This document shows positions 11,801-26,050 of a stretch of DNA of 63,901 nucleotides, piece by piece; within the stretch, counting starts at the first letter, position 1, and each line of letters begins with the position of its first letter. The notes under the pieces are model-generated. The model was not told the DNA's origin and did not search any database. It saw only the letters and a program-made list of their open reading frames with translations. The stretch comes from Russula earlei. Its lineage: Eukaryota > Basidiomycota > Agaricomycetes > Russulales > Russulaceae. A program made the position numbers and the translations under genes. Where the stretch lies: contig JAGFNK010000304.1 in NCBI GenBank assembly GCA_025769875.1, forward strand, positions 1 through 63,901, in the 5' to 3' direction.

Positions 11801-12424
11801 TATTAAGGCTCCAAAGGGCCTTAAATAAGATCAATGGTTGCATCTATAAATGTGTCCTACCAATGCAGATATGCTTGAGTCAAGCAAGCAATACTCATGG
11901 AGGGGAAGGCATGTTATGTTCTTCTAGAGTATGTCAACAAGATGAGAGGGGCTCTGCAGATGGGGTAGGAGTCAACTGTTTGGGATTGGCAAACTAAGTC
12001 AAGCTTAAGGCTCAACTACTACAACCTGGGGGCTTTATATAGCCCTCAGGGATAAGGTTCTTGCTACTGTAAGTACTGGTTGGTGCTATAGTAGCAAGGA
12101 TGACTCATAGAAGCAATAGTTGCTTCCATGTAAATGATCTCAGTGCTGGATGCATTAGGTGCTTCCATAGTAGCAATCTTGGTGTCATAAGTACATTCCT
12201 AATCAGGAAATGATGTACATGTCAGTACAGGAACATCTGGAACAGAAGCAATGTGATTCATTGCTTCTTTAACAAACCTTCAGAAAGATACAATCAATAC
12301 ATTCTAAATGCAACATCAAGGAACATAAATGGTCAAGATCTGATTGATGCACACATGATGCAAACAATGCAGTTCATAGTTCAGGTGTTCCAGCATCTTC
12401 CAGACCCCAAACCACTTGGTAACA
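11801..12424. mobile_element. 624-bp insertion in the old LTR with 5-bp TSD ACTGG, probable solo LTR of another family
   Basis: The family-S sequence reads ...CTCAAAAGACTGG, is broken, and resumes ACTGGCCCTAAACTAAC. Comparison with 11225-11250 defines the insertion exactly, with ACTGG duplicated (11796-11800, 12425-12429). The insert starts TATTAAGG and ends GGTAACA. It has no coding capacity and no CpG. A 5-bp TSD and lack of long TIRs fit a solo LTR. Confidence 0.75.
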
Positions 12425-13069
12425 ACTGGCCCTAAACTAACTAACAGTAAACAAATCAGATGCTTTGCACATGTGCTAGGCAGCAAACATGTGGACAGTA
12501 GAGGCCCTTACTCATCATTGTGGGCCTCCTTACTCAGCAGCTTATGAAGCATGACTGAGCATGCTCACTAAGCATTCCCTGATGTCTTGCTCATCCCTCA
12601 TTGTGCTTGATACCAAGGTTATGACTTGTTCTTTATTTAGCAGTTCCCTTGTAGTATATAAGTGCTCAATAAAGTAGCAGACAGTCTTCAGACTGTCCAT
12701 TTAATTTGTGGCACTCTATTACTGAGGGCACTCCTTTGTGACCACCCTATCTAGTCCAACCTGGCCCTCTCCTTCCATGACCATCTCTCACAGCCCATAC
12801 CAGTTCCTCTCTGGTACTTGCTACTTGTTTGGACCATACTCTTTGCCAACTTCATCCTTGAACTCAGTTGACTTGTCTCCAAGCTCCTATCTTGCTCTTG
12901 AACTGGATTGTTCAATAGTGGGTTCTGACAATATGAAACATGAACAATAAGAGATGATCAAGATCAAGGGATGAAATGTAGTCAAGGAGACAAGGGTAAG
13001 AAATGTAAAAATCACAGACAGTGGGAATAAGGGGTTAGTGATGAACCAAAGGAGGGATAGATCAATACA

Positions 13070-13949
13070 GGGGGTTTCAAAGCAGTACTTATTCATCACT
13101 TATTTGTTACTTATTACATCTACTTATTGTTGATTTGGCAGGAAAACACAAATAAGTAAAGAAATAAGTGGCCTATAAGTGGTTACTTTGAATGCCCCTA
13201 ATATCATAAGTCCAAGGTAAGTTGCAATTGTATCATACACAAAACATTGTCTAGAAACTAAGTACACTGTGTACTATGTACCTACCTACATTGTCTTAAT
13301 GAGAATGTGTTGGAAATGCAGCCACTGCATGGCAGAGAAACAGATGGAATGGGCCAAACAGTGAGAACACTGTGTTGATGTTAGATTATTAGACCAATAT
13401 AATATATTTGTTGAGTGTGCAGTATGTAGGCTGCAGCATCCAAATGGGCATGCAGCATATGTGCATGGGAATTGCTAGATAAGATTAAGCAAGGCACTCA
13501 GTATCACACATGTAAGCAATCACTGTAATGTATTACCTAGATAAGATTAAGCAAGGCACTTATCTAGGTATGAGTCCACTGCACATATATGATATAACAA
13601 AGTAACATACCTCAGTATCATGTGCATAAGCAATCACTGAGGGGAAAGGTGAATTAAATAAACTACTCTTTAAGTAAATAAATTGGCAGGCTATGCAAGC
13701 CTGCAATTGTAGGTAACTTGGGCAATCAAAGGTAAATCATGGCTGATCATCAGCTGTGCTATCTACAAGACAAGATATAAACTATCTGAATCACTAAGTA
13801 GTATCACATCATACATATATCAATCAAAGAGATCTCTCAATTGCCTTTGCATGCATGCAATCAACATTAGTCACCTGTGATCTTATCTCAATCATGCATG
13901 CACTCATATGTGGGCAATCACAACAGTTGATACCATCCATTCCTTCTTT
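13070..13949. repeat. CpG-free AT-rich decayed repeat sequence, no gene
   Basis: The stretch contains inverted copies of CACTTATT/AATAAGTG (13085-13185) and a direct repeat of GATAAGATTAAGCAAGGCACT (13479 and 13540). It has no CG dinucleotide. No coding frame with recognisable content is seen. Confidence 0.5.
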
Positions 13950-14027
13950 CCTCAGTCTTTCATATACAAGACTGAGGTCAGTAGCACACTCATTTATCAT
14001 TTACATATACTAATTATGTACATAGCC
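13950..14027 (+). repeat. Decayed fragment of the Copia element 1 LTR
   Basis: CTCAGTCTTTCATATACAAG and ACTGAGGTCAGTAGCACACT match the reverse complement of the 248-bp Copia LTR (CTCAGTCTTTCACACACAAG, ACTGAGGTCAGTACCACACT). The tail ACTAATTATGTACATAGCC matches a further part. The fragment is CpG-free and older than the complete element at 3108-7902. Confidence 0.7.
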
Positions 14028-14029
14028 TT

Positions 14030-16330
14030 CGTCCAACAGAATAAAGTACATTTTATCAGTCAAAATGCTGCTTGCTCAAAGGTGCATTTTCCACCAGCGG
14101 GACGTACAAGAGTGACCATGTAGTGATTTGCATGTGTCTAGTCATTTCCTGGTACATGCATTGTCTCTGCCATTTGTGCTTTCTAAGTCCAGAATACGGT
14201 GCTTTCTAGAAACAAGCTTCGTCTCTCAACGCGACGAAAAACATGTGTCAGCGCAACTACTAGCGACACCCATTGGTAAACTCGGAGCTTTTGTTGACAC
14301 AGTGGAGATCAAAGGATCGCATACGGCAGTTATCTATAAAGTAAAGGCACGGTGGTGGGGCCCAAGACGATTTGATTTAAATGACATTGCATTGATACGC
14401 TAATGACTGGCACTGCAAGCGGGGACAACGAAGACAGATGTGAGGTGAAAGGCGTAATGAAGTTTCGATGATTAGCCGAAATTAGTGCCAGACGAATGAG
14501 TCTGTGATATGCATTTCCATCCCGCTGTGTCCAAAACCGACTGATTTCGATGCGAAGCGCCAGGTCAAATAAATGATGAAAGGAAAGACATGTGTCTCAC
14601 CCATGAGTGGCCGGTACTCGCCAATAAACACCCTATTCCCGTCAAGAACATGACGGTGTCTGGTAGAAATAGATTATCCCTTTGACCCCGCTTGTTTAAT
14701 TCTCTGGACTCCAAGACAGGTAGTGAACTACAGGACGCGGCACGCCGTAGCCGATGTGATTGAGGCAATTGCATGCCAACCCCAGCCCTATCGCGGGCCG
14801 AGGTCGATGTGATCTGTTCGGAGATGATGGGTGGACCAGAGTTGAGATATCGCCTTCTACTCGAGGGTCTATCGATGCCAGTTGGCCAATCCATGCGCAC
14901 CACTAGCGGTCTCGTTGCCGTCTGTGCTGAAACGCGACGACCCTTTGTGCTATTGTGAGACGTCACAGGACGGACGCTACGGGTCTTCCCCCCCTTGTGG
15001 GATTCAGTGGTCGACTTATGATCTTGATAGCGTGTTAGAAACGACATGTCAGCGGAAGACTCGTTCACATACCGTAGCGCGGGGTTGCAACAGGAAGGCT
15101 TTTTTTCCCCATGACTATTTCAACGCGCGAGAGACGGTATCGGCTTCAATGGATCGCGCGCGAACCGGGTGACATTTGCCTTGTTATATGAGTGTCGTCG
15201 ATCAGTGGGACGCTGTCACTGGCAGGAGCGTTTATTTTGAAATTGTGTGCCATGTATGGCATCGAGAGCGAGGATATCGGATAATTGCGGAGGTGATAAT
15301 ACCAGGGACTTGGAACTTGTCGAAGTGCCAGTGCCAGTGCCAAGGAGTCGGGAGTCGTCTAAGGCACCGGGCCGCTCTTTGGTACGGTACTAGTCAGTCA
15401 GTCAGGAAGCCGTCTTACGTGTTCGTGGATTTCAGCCCCACGTTTCTCGAACCTAGCGCGGAGCGTGCGCTTCAAGTTGCCAGTGTGCCAAAGCCTGAGG
15501 TGCGTTGCTAGAGACTCCAAGGTCGTAATGACAGGAAAGTGGCACAGCTGCACAGAATCAAAGCCCACCAATCATGATGCTTGTGTGAGGAACCTACTGT
15601 ACCAAACTGAAATTGAAAGTATGCCAAGTATGCCAGTTGCTTGGTACCTGACAGTATGTGATGTGCAATTGAAGTTGAGATGGACAAATTCTAGATGTTC
15701 CATTTAAGATAAGTTACACGACTGGTCCAATTTGTCCGTCCACGCGTAGCGTGAGACGGCGTGGCTGCCCCTACAACCCAACAGACCCATGACTGTGGGT
15801 ATCTGACCCATGCCGGTGAGGGTACAAGTTGACTAAAATACCCGTGCAGTAAACTTAGCGCACCAAAAAACCCTTGTAGCCTCAGTATTTCCTCTCGAGA
15901 GCGTGGTCAGTACTATTGTAATGCTACTGTACGCTTACTAGTACGCTAACCGGCAAACCTGCTCCGCTCTACACTTGCAGGTTAAAAATTACCCAATATT
16001 GTCTTTACTCTCGAGACTGAGACGCGTTTCCTGCGTTACAGAGGCAGCTACGAAAAATCTTGATACAGACCAACGAGTCTGACCACAAAGCGAAGATGTT
16101 GTTGTCCGATTAAACAGGTACAGATAAAAACCGGCATAACGGACGTCCTGAGCAGGAGAAAATGGAAGATTAAATGTCGCAGATTAACGAGTCCTATAGG
16201 TTACGATTCTTGACAATATAAGCTGTCTGGTGTGACAGGCCTTTCGAAGGTGAGTGCTTCTTTCCATGAGGACGAGCTGAGCTCGGCTTTGTCGAAATCG
16301 ACTGAGTAAATGACTGGTCAATAATGTCGA
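14030..16330. other. Intergenic region, CpG-containing, no supported gene
   Basis: Several frames of 60-170 codons lie on both strands (for example 14128-14403 plus and 14565-15068 minus). None shows a recognisable domain, repeat or convincing splice structure. 15714-15781 resembles the terminal part of the Copia element 1 LTR (TTACACG, GGTCC, TTGTCCGT, GTGGCTGC, CAACA). The sequence after it resembles that following the complete Copia at 7903, suggesting another old LTR end. Confidence 0.4.
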
Positions 16331-17777
16331 TCAAGGTGTTATCTCGCGATGCTTACTTGAGATGTTCTTCCTCGTGACTACGTTCCATTTGCTAGAAAGT
16401 CCCATCCATCGTCCATAAGTCTTATCATCTCGCAAGGGAAGTAAATAATGAGCTGACTTACGTCTTTTTAAAGTATGGGTGTTGCCCAACATCCTTCAGC
16501 CTCAGACGTTCTGCTGGATCCAGCTCGAGTAACTTAAAGAAGGGACTTGTGAGTTCCCGATTACTTCGTCGTGTTAAAAACTTCCGCATACCTCAATCAC
16601 TAAATCCTGCGTGAGCTCATCGTCTATCTCCTTACGGACTATGGCTGGTACGTCCCAGACCCAAACCTCATTCCTCACGTCATCGACATCAGCCGAGAAG
16701 AGTCGCTAAGGATATCCAGAACGGTTTCGAGTCAGGTCAGACAAAGCAGCCATCGTTGCTGCGAACGTACCTTCCCGGTGTACATCTCGTAAATGATGAC
16801 CCCGAACGACCACATATCCACTGCGCACGTAAAATTTGCCCTGTCATGGGAGATGAGCAACTCGGGGGCCTGGTACGCGTACGTCCCGCCATAGGCAAAG
16901 AAGGTGCATTCGTCGAAAGGTTTGTCACCATGTATGCATGGATCAGGCATGTGGGATATGCCGAAATCGGCCACCGCGAGATGGCCTTTCGAAGAGACGA
17001 GGATGTTTCCTGGCTTCAAGTCGCAGTGTACGATTTGTCGGTTGTAGAGTTCGTACATGGCCAAGGTCTGATATTAAAACAAAAAAGGATGGATGGGCCT
17101 CTTGACCACGAGGGACACGGGACTTACAAGCTCCTCAACCCATAGACGGACTATCTTTTTAGGCAGCGGGGCACATGCAGAATCGAAGATGACACCCGCA
17201 AGTGTGTTAGGATAATAATCCTGAGTACCTATGAGCCTCGCACATCATCCTTGGCGGGACGTCTCACCATGACCAAGTATCTGTTCCAAAGATCACCAAA
17301 CATGCCTTTCAACTGTACGAGCCACTGGCAATTTTGTCTTGTGTTCTCCACCATGATCCTACGCTCGAGGTCGTACATCTCGAGCAACCAGGGTTCCGCG
17401 ATGAGGCGGTCCTTGCAGAACACCTTGATCGCGAACTGTTCCGGGCGTGCAGGGCCCACGGCATTGGCCAGCGCGACGCGCCCGTATGCGCCCGTGGCGA
17501 TGAGGCCCTCTACACGGAATTGCCGCTTGCCGCTCCTGATGACAGGGCTCACCGGTCCGATGAGCTCCACGGCGGCTGCTGGTGACGGCGGAGGGGTGCG
17601 GGGAATGAAGACCCGTGGGATGGTAGGGACATACGTGCCAGAGCTAGTTGAAGCACAGGTGAACGAGCGCTCGTCTTCGCACGTGTTGGGAACGGCTAAA
17701 GTTTGAGTAAAGATGCGAGGACAGCCGGGGAGCGGGGCGGATACGGGGTAAGTATAACTGGAGCGTTTTGTCTGCAT
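16331..17777 (-). CDS. Serine/threonine protein kinase, six exons, 381 aa
   Basis: The model is complement(16331-16391, 16462-16532, 16592-16705, 16771-17067, 17128-17220, 17268-17777). All introns are GT-AG, 46-66 nt, and the frame is kept throughout. The product is 381 aa. The catalytic domain spans roughly residues 85-380. It has a Gly-rich loop (ATGAYGRV), the ATP-anchoring lysine in FAIKVFCKD, the catalytic loop HCDLKPGN, DFG, the APE motif (QAPELL), DMWSFGVIIYEM, and a C-lobe end LDPAERLRLKDV...HPYF followed by a W-xx-V tail. The N-terminal 80 residues are Ser/Pro-rich and probably disordered. The start is the first in-frame ATG (17777), because upstream frame extension uses only non-ATG codons. 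The exact kinase family is not assigned, AGC/CAMK-like architecture seems most likely. All catalytic residues are present, so it is probably active. Confidence 0.88.
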
Positions 17778-19016
17778 GTGTGCGTGGCTACGATACGCGA
17801 GAACACAGAGAGGGAGGGTAAATAATGCGAGAACCTCTAAAGTCAAGAGGGCGACGTCTTCTATAAGACGGGGACAGCAAACAAGCAGAAAAATGGCAAC
17901 GCGCTGATCGAACCACAAATACGTGTCAGCTCAAAAATGTTAGAGGAGAGAAACGGCTTCTAACGATGAGGGTGGTCTCGAGAGCTGTGAAGGGTGATTG
18001 GTGCTGGGTAGCCAAAGGTTTCATGCTGCAAGAATGGAAGTGGGAAATATGTGGAACCAGAGGACCTGTCAATTACAGAAGGAGAAGTGGTGAGGAAAGT
18101 GGTTGTATTGTGTTGAGACCACAACCTCTCTGCACCTCCGTCCTTTATATGCAAAACAGCAGCTGAATGAAAAAGTGTGGCCGGTGCCAACACTGACACA
18201 GCAAGGCCAGACCCTGTGAGACGACGACGAAGATTACGACGACAATGCCACGCCATCCACACATCGGCGCTCTGGCCATGGTGGCATTCCGATCCATGGT
18301 GAAAAAGCGCATGAACCGTGGCCGATCCCCAAGGCCCAGGAACGGCCTGCGAGCAACTGCCATAATGCCAAGTTACACCCAATCCTGTCAGAGGAGATTG
18401 GATCGCCGAGAGATGGGATCAGCACGAGGTCACAAATCTCACAGTAGCGAGTCTCAGGCCACGGTGTAAAAGTCATGCGCAACGGCCCCAGAGTCGTGAT
18501 AGCCGTTGTTGCCGTGCCGAGTGAGTCACTGTGGCGAAAGGCAAAGCAAGAGCAAGGCACAGAATCATCCACACCTAAATTGTTGCTCAAAGCACCCCCG
18601 CTTAGTCAGAGTGCGGTTCATTAGCGACGCTTTGTGCTCGCTGTGCATTACGATACTATTTGCTCTGCCGTATAGAAAGGAATTGGCTTCAAATCTCTTT
18701 ATTACATTATTAGGATTGATGAACTGCTTTGAAAAGAGCCTCTCTAAACACAACCCAAATACACAAAGCGAAGTAAAGAAAAAAAAAGATATCAGATACA
18801 ATGTGATCATGCGAGGAGCTTGGGGGCCAACATAGAGAGAAAAAAAAATAACTGACATTTTCCCTTATGATAGCCCGAATGTTTGCTCACTGCTTCGAAT
18901 GAAAAGCAAGGTATGTGTGGGAACAAAAAAAAAAAAAGGAAGCAGGGTTTCCCGTCTAGCTACGTTTCCGACTGTGAGACCCCGACTCCTGCGCGAGGGC
19001 CAGCTTCAAGTTTTCT
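17778..19016. other. Intergenic region between two kinase genes
   Basis: Short overlapping frames on both strands lack splice support and domain content. The region includes the upstream region of the 16331-17777 kinase and the 3' flank of the SRPK gene. A-rich runs (18778-18790, 18840-18850, 18925-18939) are present. No RNA gene or repeat was recognised. Confidence 0.4.
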
Positions 19017-21290
<2,274 letters not shown>

Positions 21291-21447
21291 TCATCGAGGA
21301 CACCCCTCGACCTCGACCTCGACCCCGACCTCGACCCCGCCATGCCTCCCTAAAACATTCCCCTCGTGCCTTCCTTCCGCGCTCTCTCCTTCCCTTCCTC
21401 TCTTTCCTCCTTCCCTGACCCTTCTCCTCCCTCAACTCCTCCCCCCC

Positions 21448-24142
21448 ATGTCCTCAGGCGAATACCGCAATCGGTCGGTATCTCGGTATCCCCTTTCCCT
21501 CATCTTAACCCCCTCCTTACCTTAGCCAACCTGGTTCCTCAAGCTTTCCTCACAGAGCCGCGCATGACCATGACCCCGCTTATGCCTCATCCGCCTCCTC
21601 GTCAGACCATTCCGACAGGGGCACCCAGTCCCATCACAGGTCCGTATCTCCTGCCTTCCCGCTGTCTCTCAACCCAACCCCCTCCCCAGTTCCAGCCGCC
21701 GCATGTTAGCACAGGTTCCTTGCACGCAAGGAGCGCGATGCTCAACAGATGCACCAGCTCCTCAAACTTACCTTTGCAAAGCTCGATGAGGAGTCCCAAC
21801 GTGCCACTGACGCCGAACGCCGCGCCACCGAGTGTCTTGTCCATGCACGCTCCGCCATAGATGCCCGTGCGCAGGCAGATACCGATGCCGCAGCCTCACG
21901 TGCTGAACTTGCCTTGTACAAGATGCAACTAGAACAGGCACAGCACGAAATTTCCCGTGCTCAAGAGTTTCTCGATGGCGTCGAGGCACGTCGTCATGAC
22001 GCAGAGCAGGACGCCGCACGCGCTCGCAGCGTGGCACGCAAGCTCCAGGAGGAGCGATCGATCGAGGCTGCCCGAGAAGAAGGCAAGCAACAGGGTTACC
22101 ACGAGGGTCTGCGCCACGGTATCCTCCTTGGCCGCAGAGAAGCAGAGGATAGACACAGATCCCGACGTCGGGATGAGGAACATGACCGGCGTTCTCGATC
22201 CAGACGGCGTGGACCCGAAGAGGCTGTTTTCACCCAAGTTACTCCTCAGCAAAGCACATCCGAGCGATCATCTCCAGATCAACTCTCTCTGTATGTTTCC
22301 TACCCTCATCTCCGTCCCGTCCACACGTACAAACGTCTTGACATAGCCGACCCACCCCCGAGGTTGTGCCGCTCGCACCTTCGATTCCAATCCGGTCCAC
22401 ACCCCCCAGTTTCTCCAATGCTAATCCCCATCGGTACCCCGATGGGCGACCGTACGAGTCACCTTCACCTTCATCCTCGCCTTCACCCCCACGACCACGA
22501 TCGCGTCCTCGCTTTGATGGCCCCACGCCGGAGCCGGCTCGTTCACGCCCGTACACACCCCATGACGATTCAACGCCTTCGATCATCCAGCCTATCCCGA
22601 TATCTGCCTCTGTTTCATCCATTGGCCCACTGCCATTGCCTCCATCGCCCAGCCACAGCCCTGTACCTCATCATTCTGTTCGCATTCCGCCTGACAACTG
22701 GATTCCACGTGCTCAAGACACAACTGGCGACGGTCGTCTCTCCATCTTCTTACCTCCGCCTCACGGGATGATAGAGCCTGTCCGCGTGCCTGACGGTCCT
22801 TACGCCATAGCCGCAACCCCAGACGATGGAAGTCCTGTAGTCATCCCCCCTCCGCCGATTCTTTCCCTTTCACCAGATCCCGGCACTAGGCGCAGCCCTG
22901 AATACACGTACGCCCCACCGCCCCCTCCGGATCTCGGGCCAGCTGTGCGAACCCTGGAAAGCTTCCCGGAGCCGCGACTATGTGTATGTAGCTACTCCCC
23001 CACCTCCGGACCTTGGTCTTCCGGTCCGGACTCGCGACTATATCAACGACCCACTTCCACCCCCCAACCTTGCTCCAGCCAGAGATGGAAGCACTTACAT
23101 ACCTCCGCAGCGTATCACCCAGATCGCCTCCAACCATTCACGCGCTTCGACACATCTCTCTGACTTTGATCTTCTTTCCCCTGTCGATCAATCGCGAAAG
23201 ACAGTCTAACATAGGGCCTCCCCCTGCCGAAGAAGACGAGTTGGACTATATCGACGCTCAAACAATGTCTATTCCACGCCAACCTATTGCCCAGGATCCA
23301 CCCCCGCAGCAAAGGCCCACACAGGTAGTAATGTGTGTGTCTGCCCGAATCTTCAGTCGCTGATTATCCACTCCAGAAACGACCGCCCTCCCGAGGTCCA
23401 CCACGCCCACGAAAGATTGTCTTGCCTACGCCATTAAGCCAGGTTGCCGTGCAACCCGCAGTGCCATCACAGCCATCATACATGCTCCCTCCGCCTCCGC
23501 AGGCACAAGACGAGGTTGACGCATCTTTGCCGGCCCCAGAAACATCAAACCAGCCGCAACGCTCGCACACGCAATCGAGCATTGGCATCCGTGTTGAACC
23601 TCCCGTGCGCGCTCTTCCTTATAATTCCCTCTATCACGTGACCTTTCGTCTATCTCGTCTCACAGTCCCCGGAAAATTCCCCACCTTCGTCAGGAGACAA
23701 GAGACAGCGCCGTCCGGACCTCCTGAGCCCCGATCACGCGGAGCGTTCTCTGCTACCCATGTCAATGATGGATAACCTCAACATGCGTAACAAGCCGCAG
23801 CCTCAACCCCCGCATAATCGCCCACAAGAGGAACGCCCACTGACGCCCTTGCCAGGGCTCGCGGGTATTGCCCCTCTTTCAGGCGCGCCGCCAGCGGGCA
23901 CTGGCAAGTCTCGCCGACACCCACGTACGCACAGTGCAAACCGGCACCTCTACGACCCTGCGCCTGTGCCAACTGGAATCCAGTACCCTGAGTCGCCACT
24001 GCAGGCCGTGGTACACGGCGTGCCAGGGAATATGACAGCCGGCGCGGACGAGGACACATCGTTTCTATTACCTCAGAGTGTCCCATCCGGCTTTTGGGGC
24101 CTGAAGAATCGGCTGCGATTGCGGCGGAACACGGTCAAATAG
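21448..24142 (+). CDS. Conserved Agaricomycete coiled-coil / proline-rich protein, possibly frameshifted
   Basis: Exons deduced are 21448-21485, 21526-21639, 21715-22290, 22347 to about 23324, 23377-23604 and 23666-24142. The frame is continuous except for two single-base shifts, near 22955 and 23208. Residues about 60-240 form a long charged, Ala/Glu/Arg-rich coiled coil (LLKLTFAKLDEE..., ARARSVARKLQEE), followed by an Arg/Asp-rich tract with HRSRRRDEEHDRRSRSRRR. The remaining roughly 550 residues are Pro/Ser-rich with repeats of the type PPPPPDLG-xxVRT. I recognise the architecture as a common Agaricomycete protein of unknown function but no named family. The frame breaks could be unrecognised introns, sequence errors or real lesions. 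The ATG lies 278 bp from the SRPK start, giving a divergent gene pair. Confidence 0.7.
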
Positions 24143-24837
24143 CGTGAAATGGATGCAATCCTGTACTATTGGCACCCATCTTCTGCACACACACACACCA
24201 CAGTCTCTATTATCTTTAATCCTTTTTCTCCACAACCACCTTTCCCATGTGCGCGAGCTGGACTCAGCTGACTTCCACTTGACCGATGCTGGTGCATTTT
24301 ACCACGCTGGATCCGTACATCCCCCATTCATCACCAAGATGACAACTGCCATGCACGCACACGTACAATCACGCATTCCACGAATTAGTATCCCGGTCCT
24401 GCGCAATGCTGGGACTATGCGCGACCTGGTCGAGAACATCATCCACTCTGTATCTTTTACCTTTTTGTAGCAGATTGTTTCGCTTCTCTTTGGACACTAA
24501 TTGTCTCGTACACTCAAACACTTTTTTCTCTCGAATATCATCTGTGAATGAAGCATAAAACATGTACGATGAGAACTTTGTGCGGATTCTCATTACCGGA
24601 GCGCACAGCATTCTGAAGGAGTAACGCGCACGTGATTAAGCAATAATATTGGACATTACACATCTTGAAGATGGACATAAGACATACGGGCTCCGAGGTA
24701 GTGAGTCCCTCATTTCCATTTCAATCGCGTTTCTCTGCTGACCACGAGTCTGTACAGTCGCGGCGTACTTCGACTGGTAATTCTCTTGGACCCGTGGTTA
24801 TTTATTTTTGTTGATAACGCCATCGTCACTTCGTGCC
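24143..24837. other. Intergenic region, nothing recognised
   Basis: This is the 3' flank of the coiled-coil gene. An (AC)n-like run sits at 24184-24200. No supported coding or structural element was found. Confidence 0.4.
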
Positions 24838-25832
24838 CATCAAGCCCGTTGAGTGACGAACGGTAGATGTAAGGGATAGCTGCGAGAAAGCAGCTTCAAG
24901 ACTAGATAAGTCTCATTTCTCTTCGGCAATGCGTTATATATAGGCACTGCTATACCGGGAAGACAGATAGATGGTAGGGTGCATGGCGTTTCTCGTGTTG
25001 CACCTGGACAGAGCGTCGGTCCAGATGTTACAGCTGGGCGTCGATCTCTCTCGCATCCGACAACTGGAATGAACAAGCAGGGTTGGAAATTGGAATGACA
25101 GAGGTGAAAGGATGAAGACGGTTGAACGAACGATACATCTCGGTTTCCTTTCATATTCACTTTGTATTGAGTCTTGACTGCGTTGGGCTGTATATAGCAG
25201 TCTTCTTGATTCGCGCCGATGTCAAGGATGAGGTGAATGACTCCAAAGCAAGTCCTTCGAGGATCTTCGGAGAGTCAAGTTCCACTCTCCGTGGTATTCT
25301 GTGCTTCATAACGAATCGATACTGACTTGTCACGAGTCTCTTCCCTTCTCAAAAGAGAAAGGTGACAGGAATTAATTCCATAGACTTATTGGGAGTCTGC
25401 TGGAGTAGTAACCTACCAGGTGAGTCGAGCGTATCCCCAACTCAAGAGTTATCCCCATCCATTAATTACTATGCGGTTAGTAGCATAGGACGATATGTGA
25501 TGATCTGTCAATCTGAAAGGAAAACGAGACGTACCGTTCAACCATCTCCACCCTTCCACCCTCTGTCATTCTAATTCCCAACCTCGCTCGCTCGTCCAGT
25601 TGTCGTATGCGAGAGATGTCGGCGCCGAGCTGTAACCTCTGGACCGACGCTCTGTCCAGGTGCAACGCGAGAAACGCCGTACTCCCTACCATCCGTCTGT
25701 CTTCCCGGTATAACAGTGCCTATATAATGCAGTCAACGCAATGCCGAAGAGAAAGGAGACTTACCGAGTCTCGAAGCTGCTTCCTCGCAGTCATCCCTTA
25801 CTTCTACCGTTAATCACTCAACGGGCTTCTGA
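24838..25832. repeat. Long inverted repeat, arms about 310-330 bp, loop about 360 bp
   Basis: The left arm (24838-25145) and the right arm (25505-25832) are reverse complements with roughly 85-90 percent identity by eye. AAGCCCGTTGAGTGA at the left end matches TCACTCAACGGGCTT at the right end. Inside, GGACAGAGCGTCGGTCCAGA on the left matches TCTGGACCGACGCTCTGTCC on the right. Both arms are open for short ORFs, but these are mirror images of one sequence. It could be a foldback element or an inverted duplication. A transcript through it would form a long hairpin. No TSD was identified. Confidence 0.85.
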
Positions 25833-26050
25833 TTGACACCACTCTTGAGGTTGTTGAACATCTGGCGATACTAAAGACGTGGTGCCATTCCAATGCGAGG
25901 GTGCGACTGCCGGCCAGAATCGAATTCCATTCCAGGGCCGTCAGCCCGGAGCTGCGGAGTTCAAAACGAGTTTGAAATATCACGTGGCCTGGCTAGTTGA
26001 CTACTACTAACACCTTTCACCCTTCCCGATTCCTCATTTCTTCTACACGA

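Larger units (their letters stand above)
10375..12930 (+). repeat. Old solo LTR (family S), containing two later insertions
   Basis: It starts TGTCATGAACC and ends GGTTCTGACA. It is flanked by the 5-bp duplication ATATG (10370-10374, 12931-12935). It is interrupted by the young solo LTR 10779-11739 and by the insertion 11801-12424. The two outer pieces concatenate into a family-S LTR of about 960 bp. CpG sites of the young copy appear here as TG or CA. Confidence 0.9.
9882..13069 (-). repeat. Gypsy-type LTR (family G), interrupted by a nested LTR stack
   Basis: The left part (9882-10369) aligns with the LTR at 31565-32102: TGTTA start, GTGTTAGCTC, CCAAGTCCCTG, and AGAAGAGGAG with AGGAACACAAGGGT. 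The right part resumes at 12936 and ends GATCAATACA at 13069, matching GATCATAACA at 32102. Removing the 10375-12935 insertion leaves about 630 bp. The assigned strand follows the element orientation deduced at 31565-34940. The 5-bp flanks do not match, so it may be one LTR of a larger deleted element. No CpG occurs in the right part. Confidence 0.65.

Noticed and set aside
14565..15068. 167-codon minus-strand frame as a gene
   Set aside because: It begins with a non-ATG codon, has no recognisable domain, and overlaps equally long plus-strand frames.
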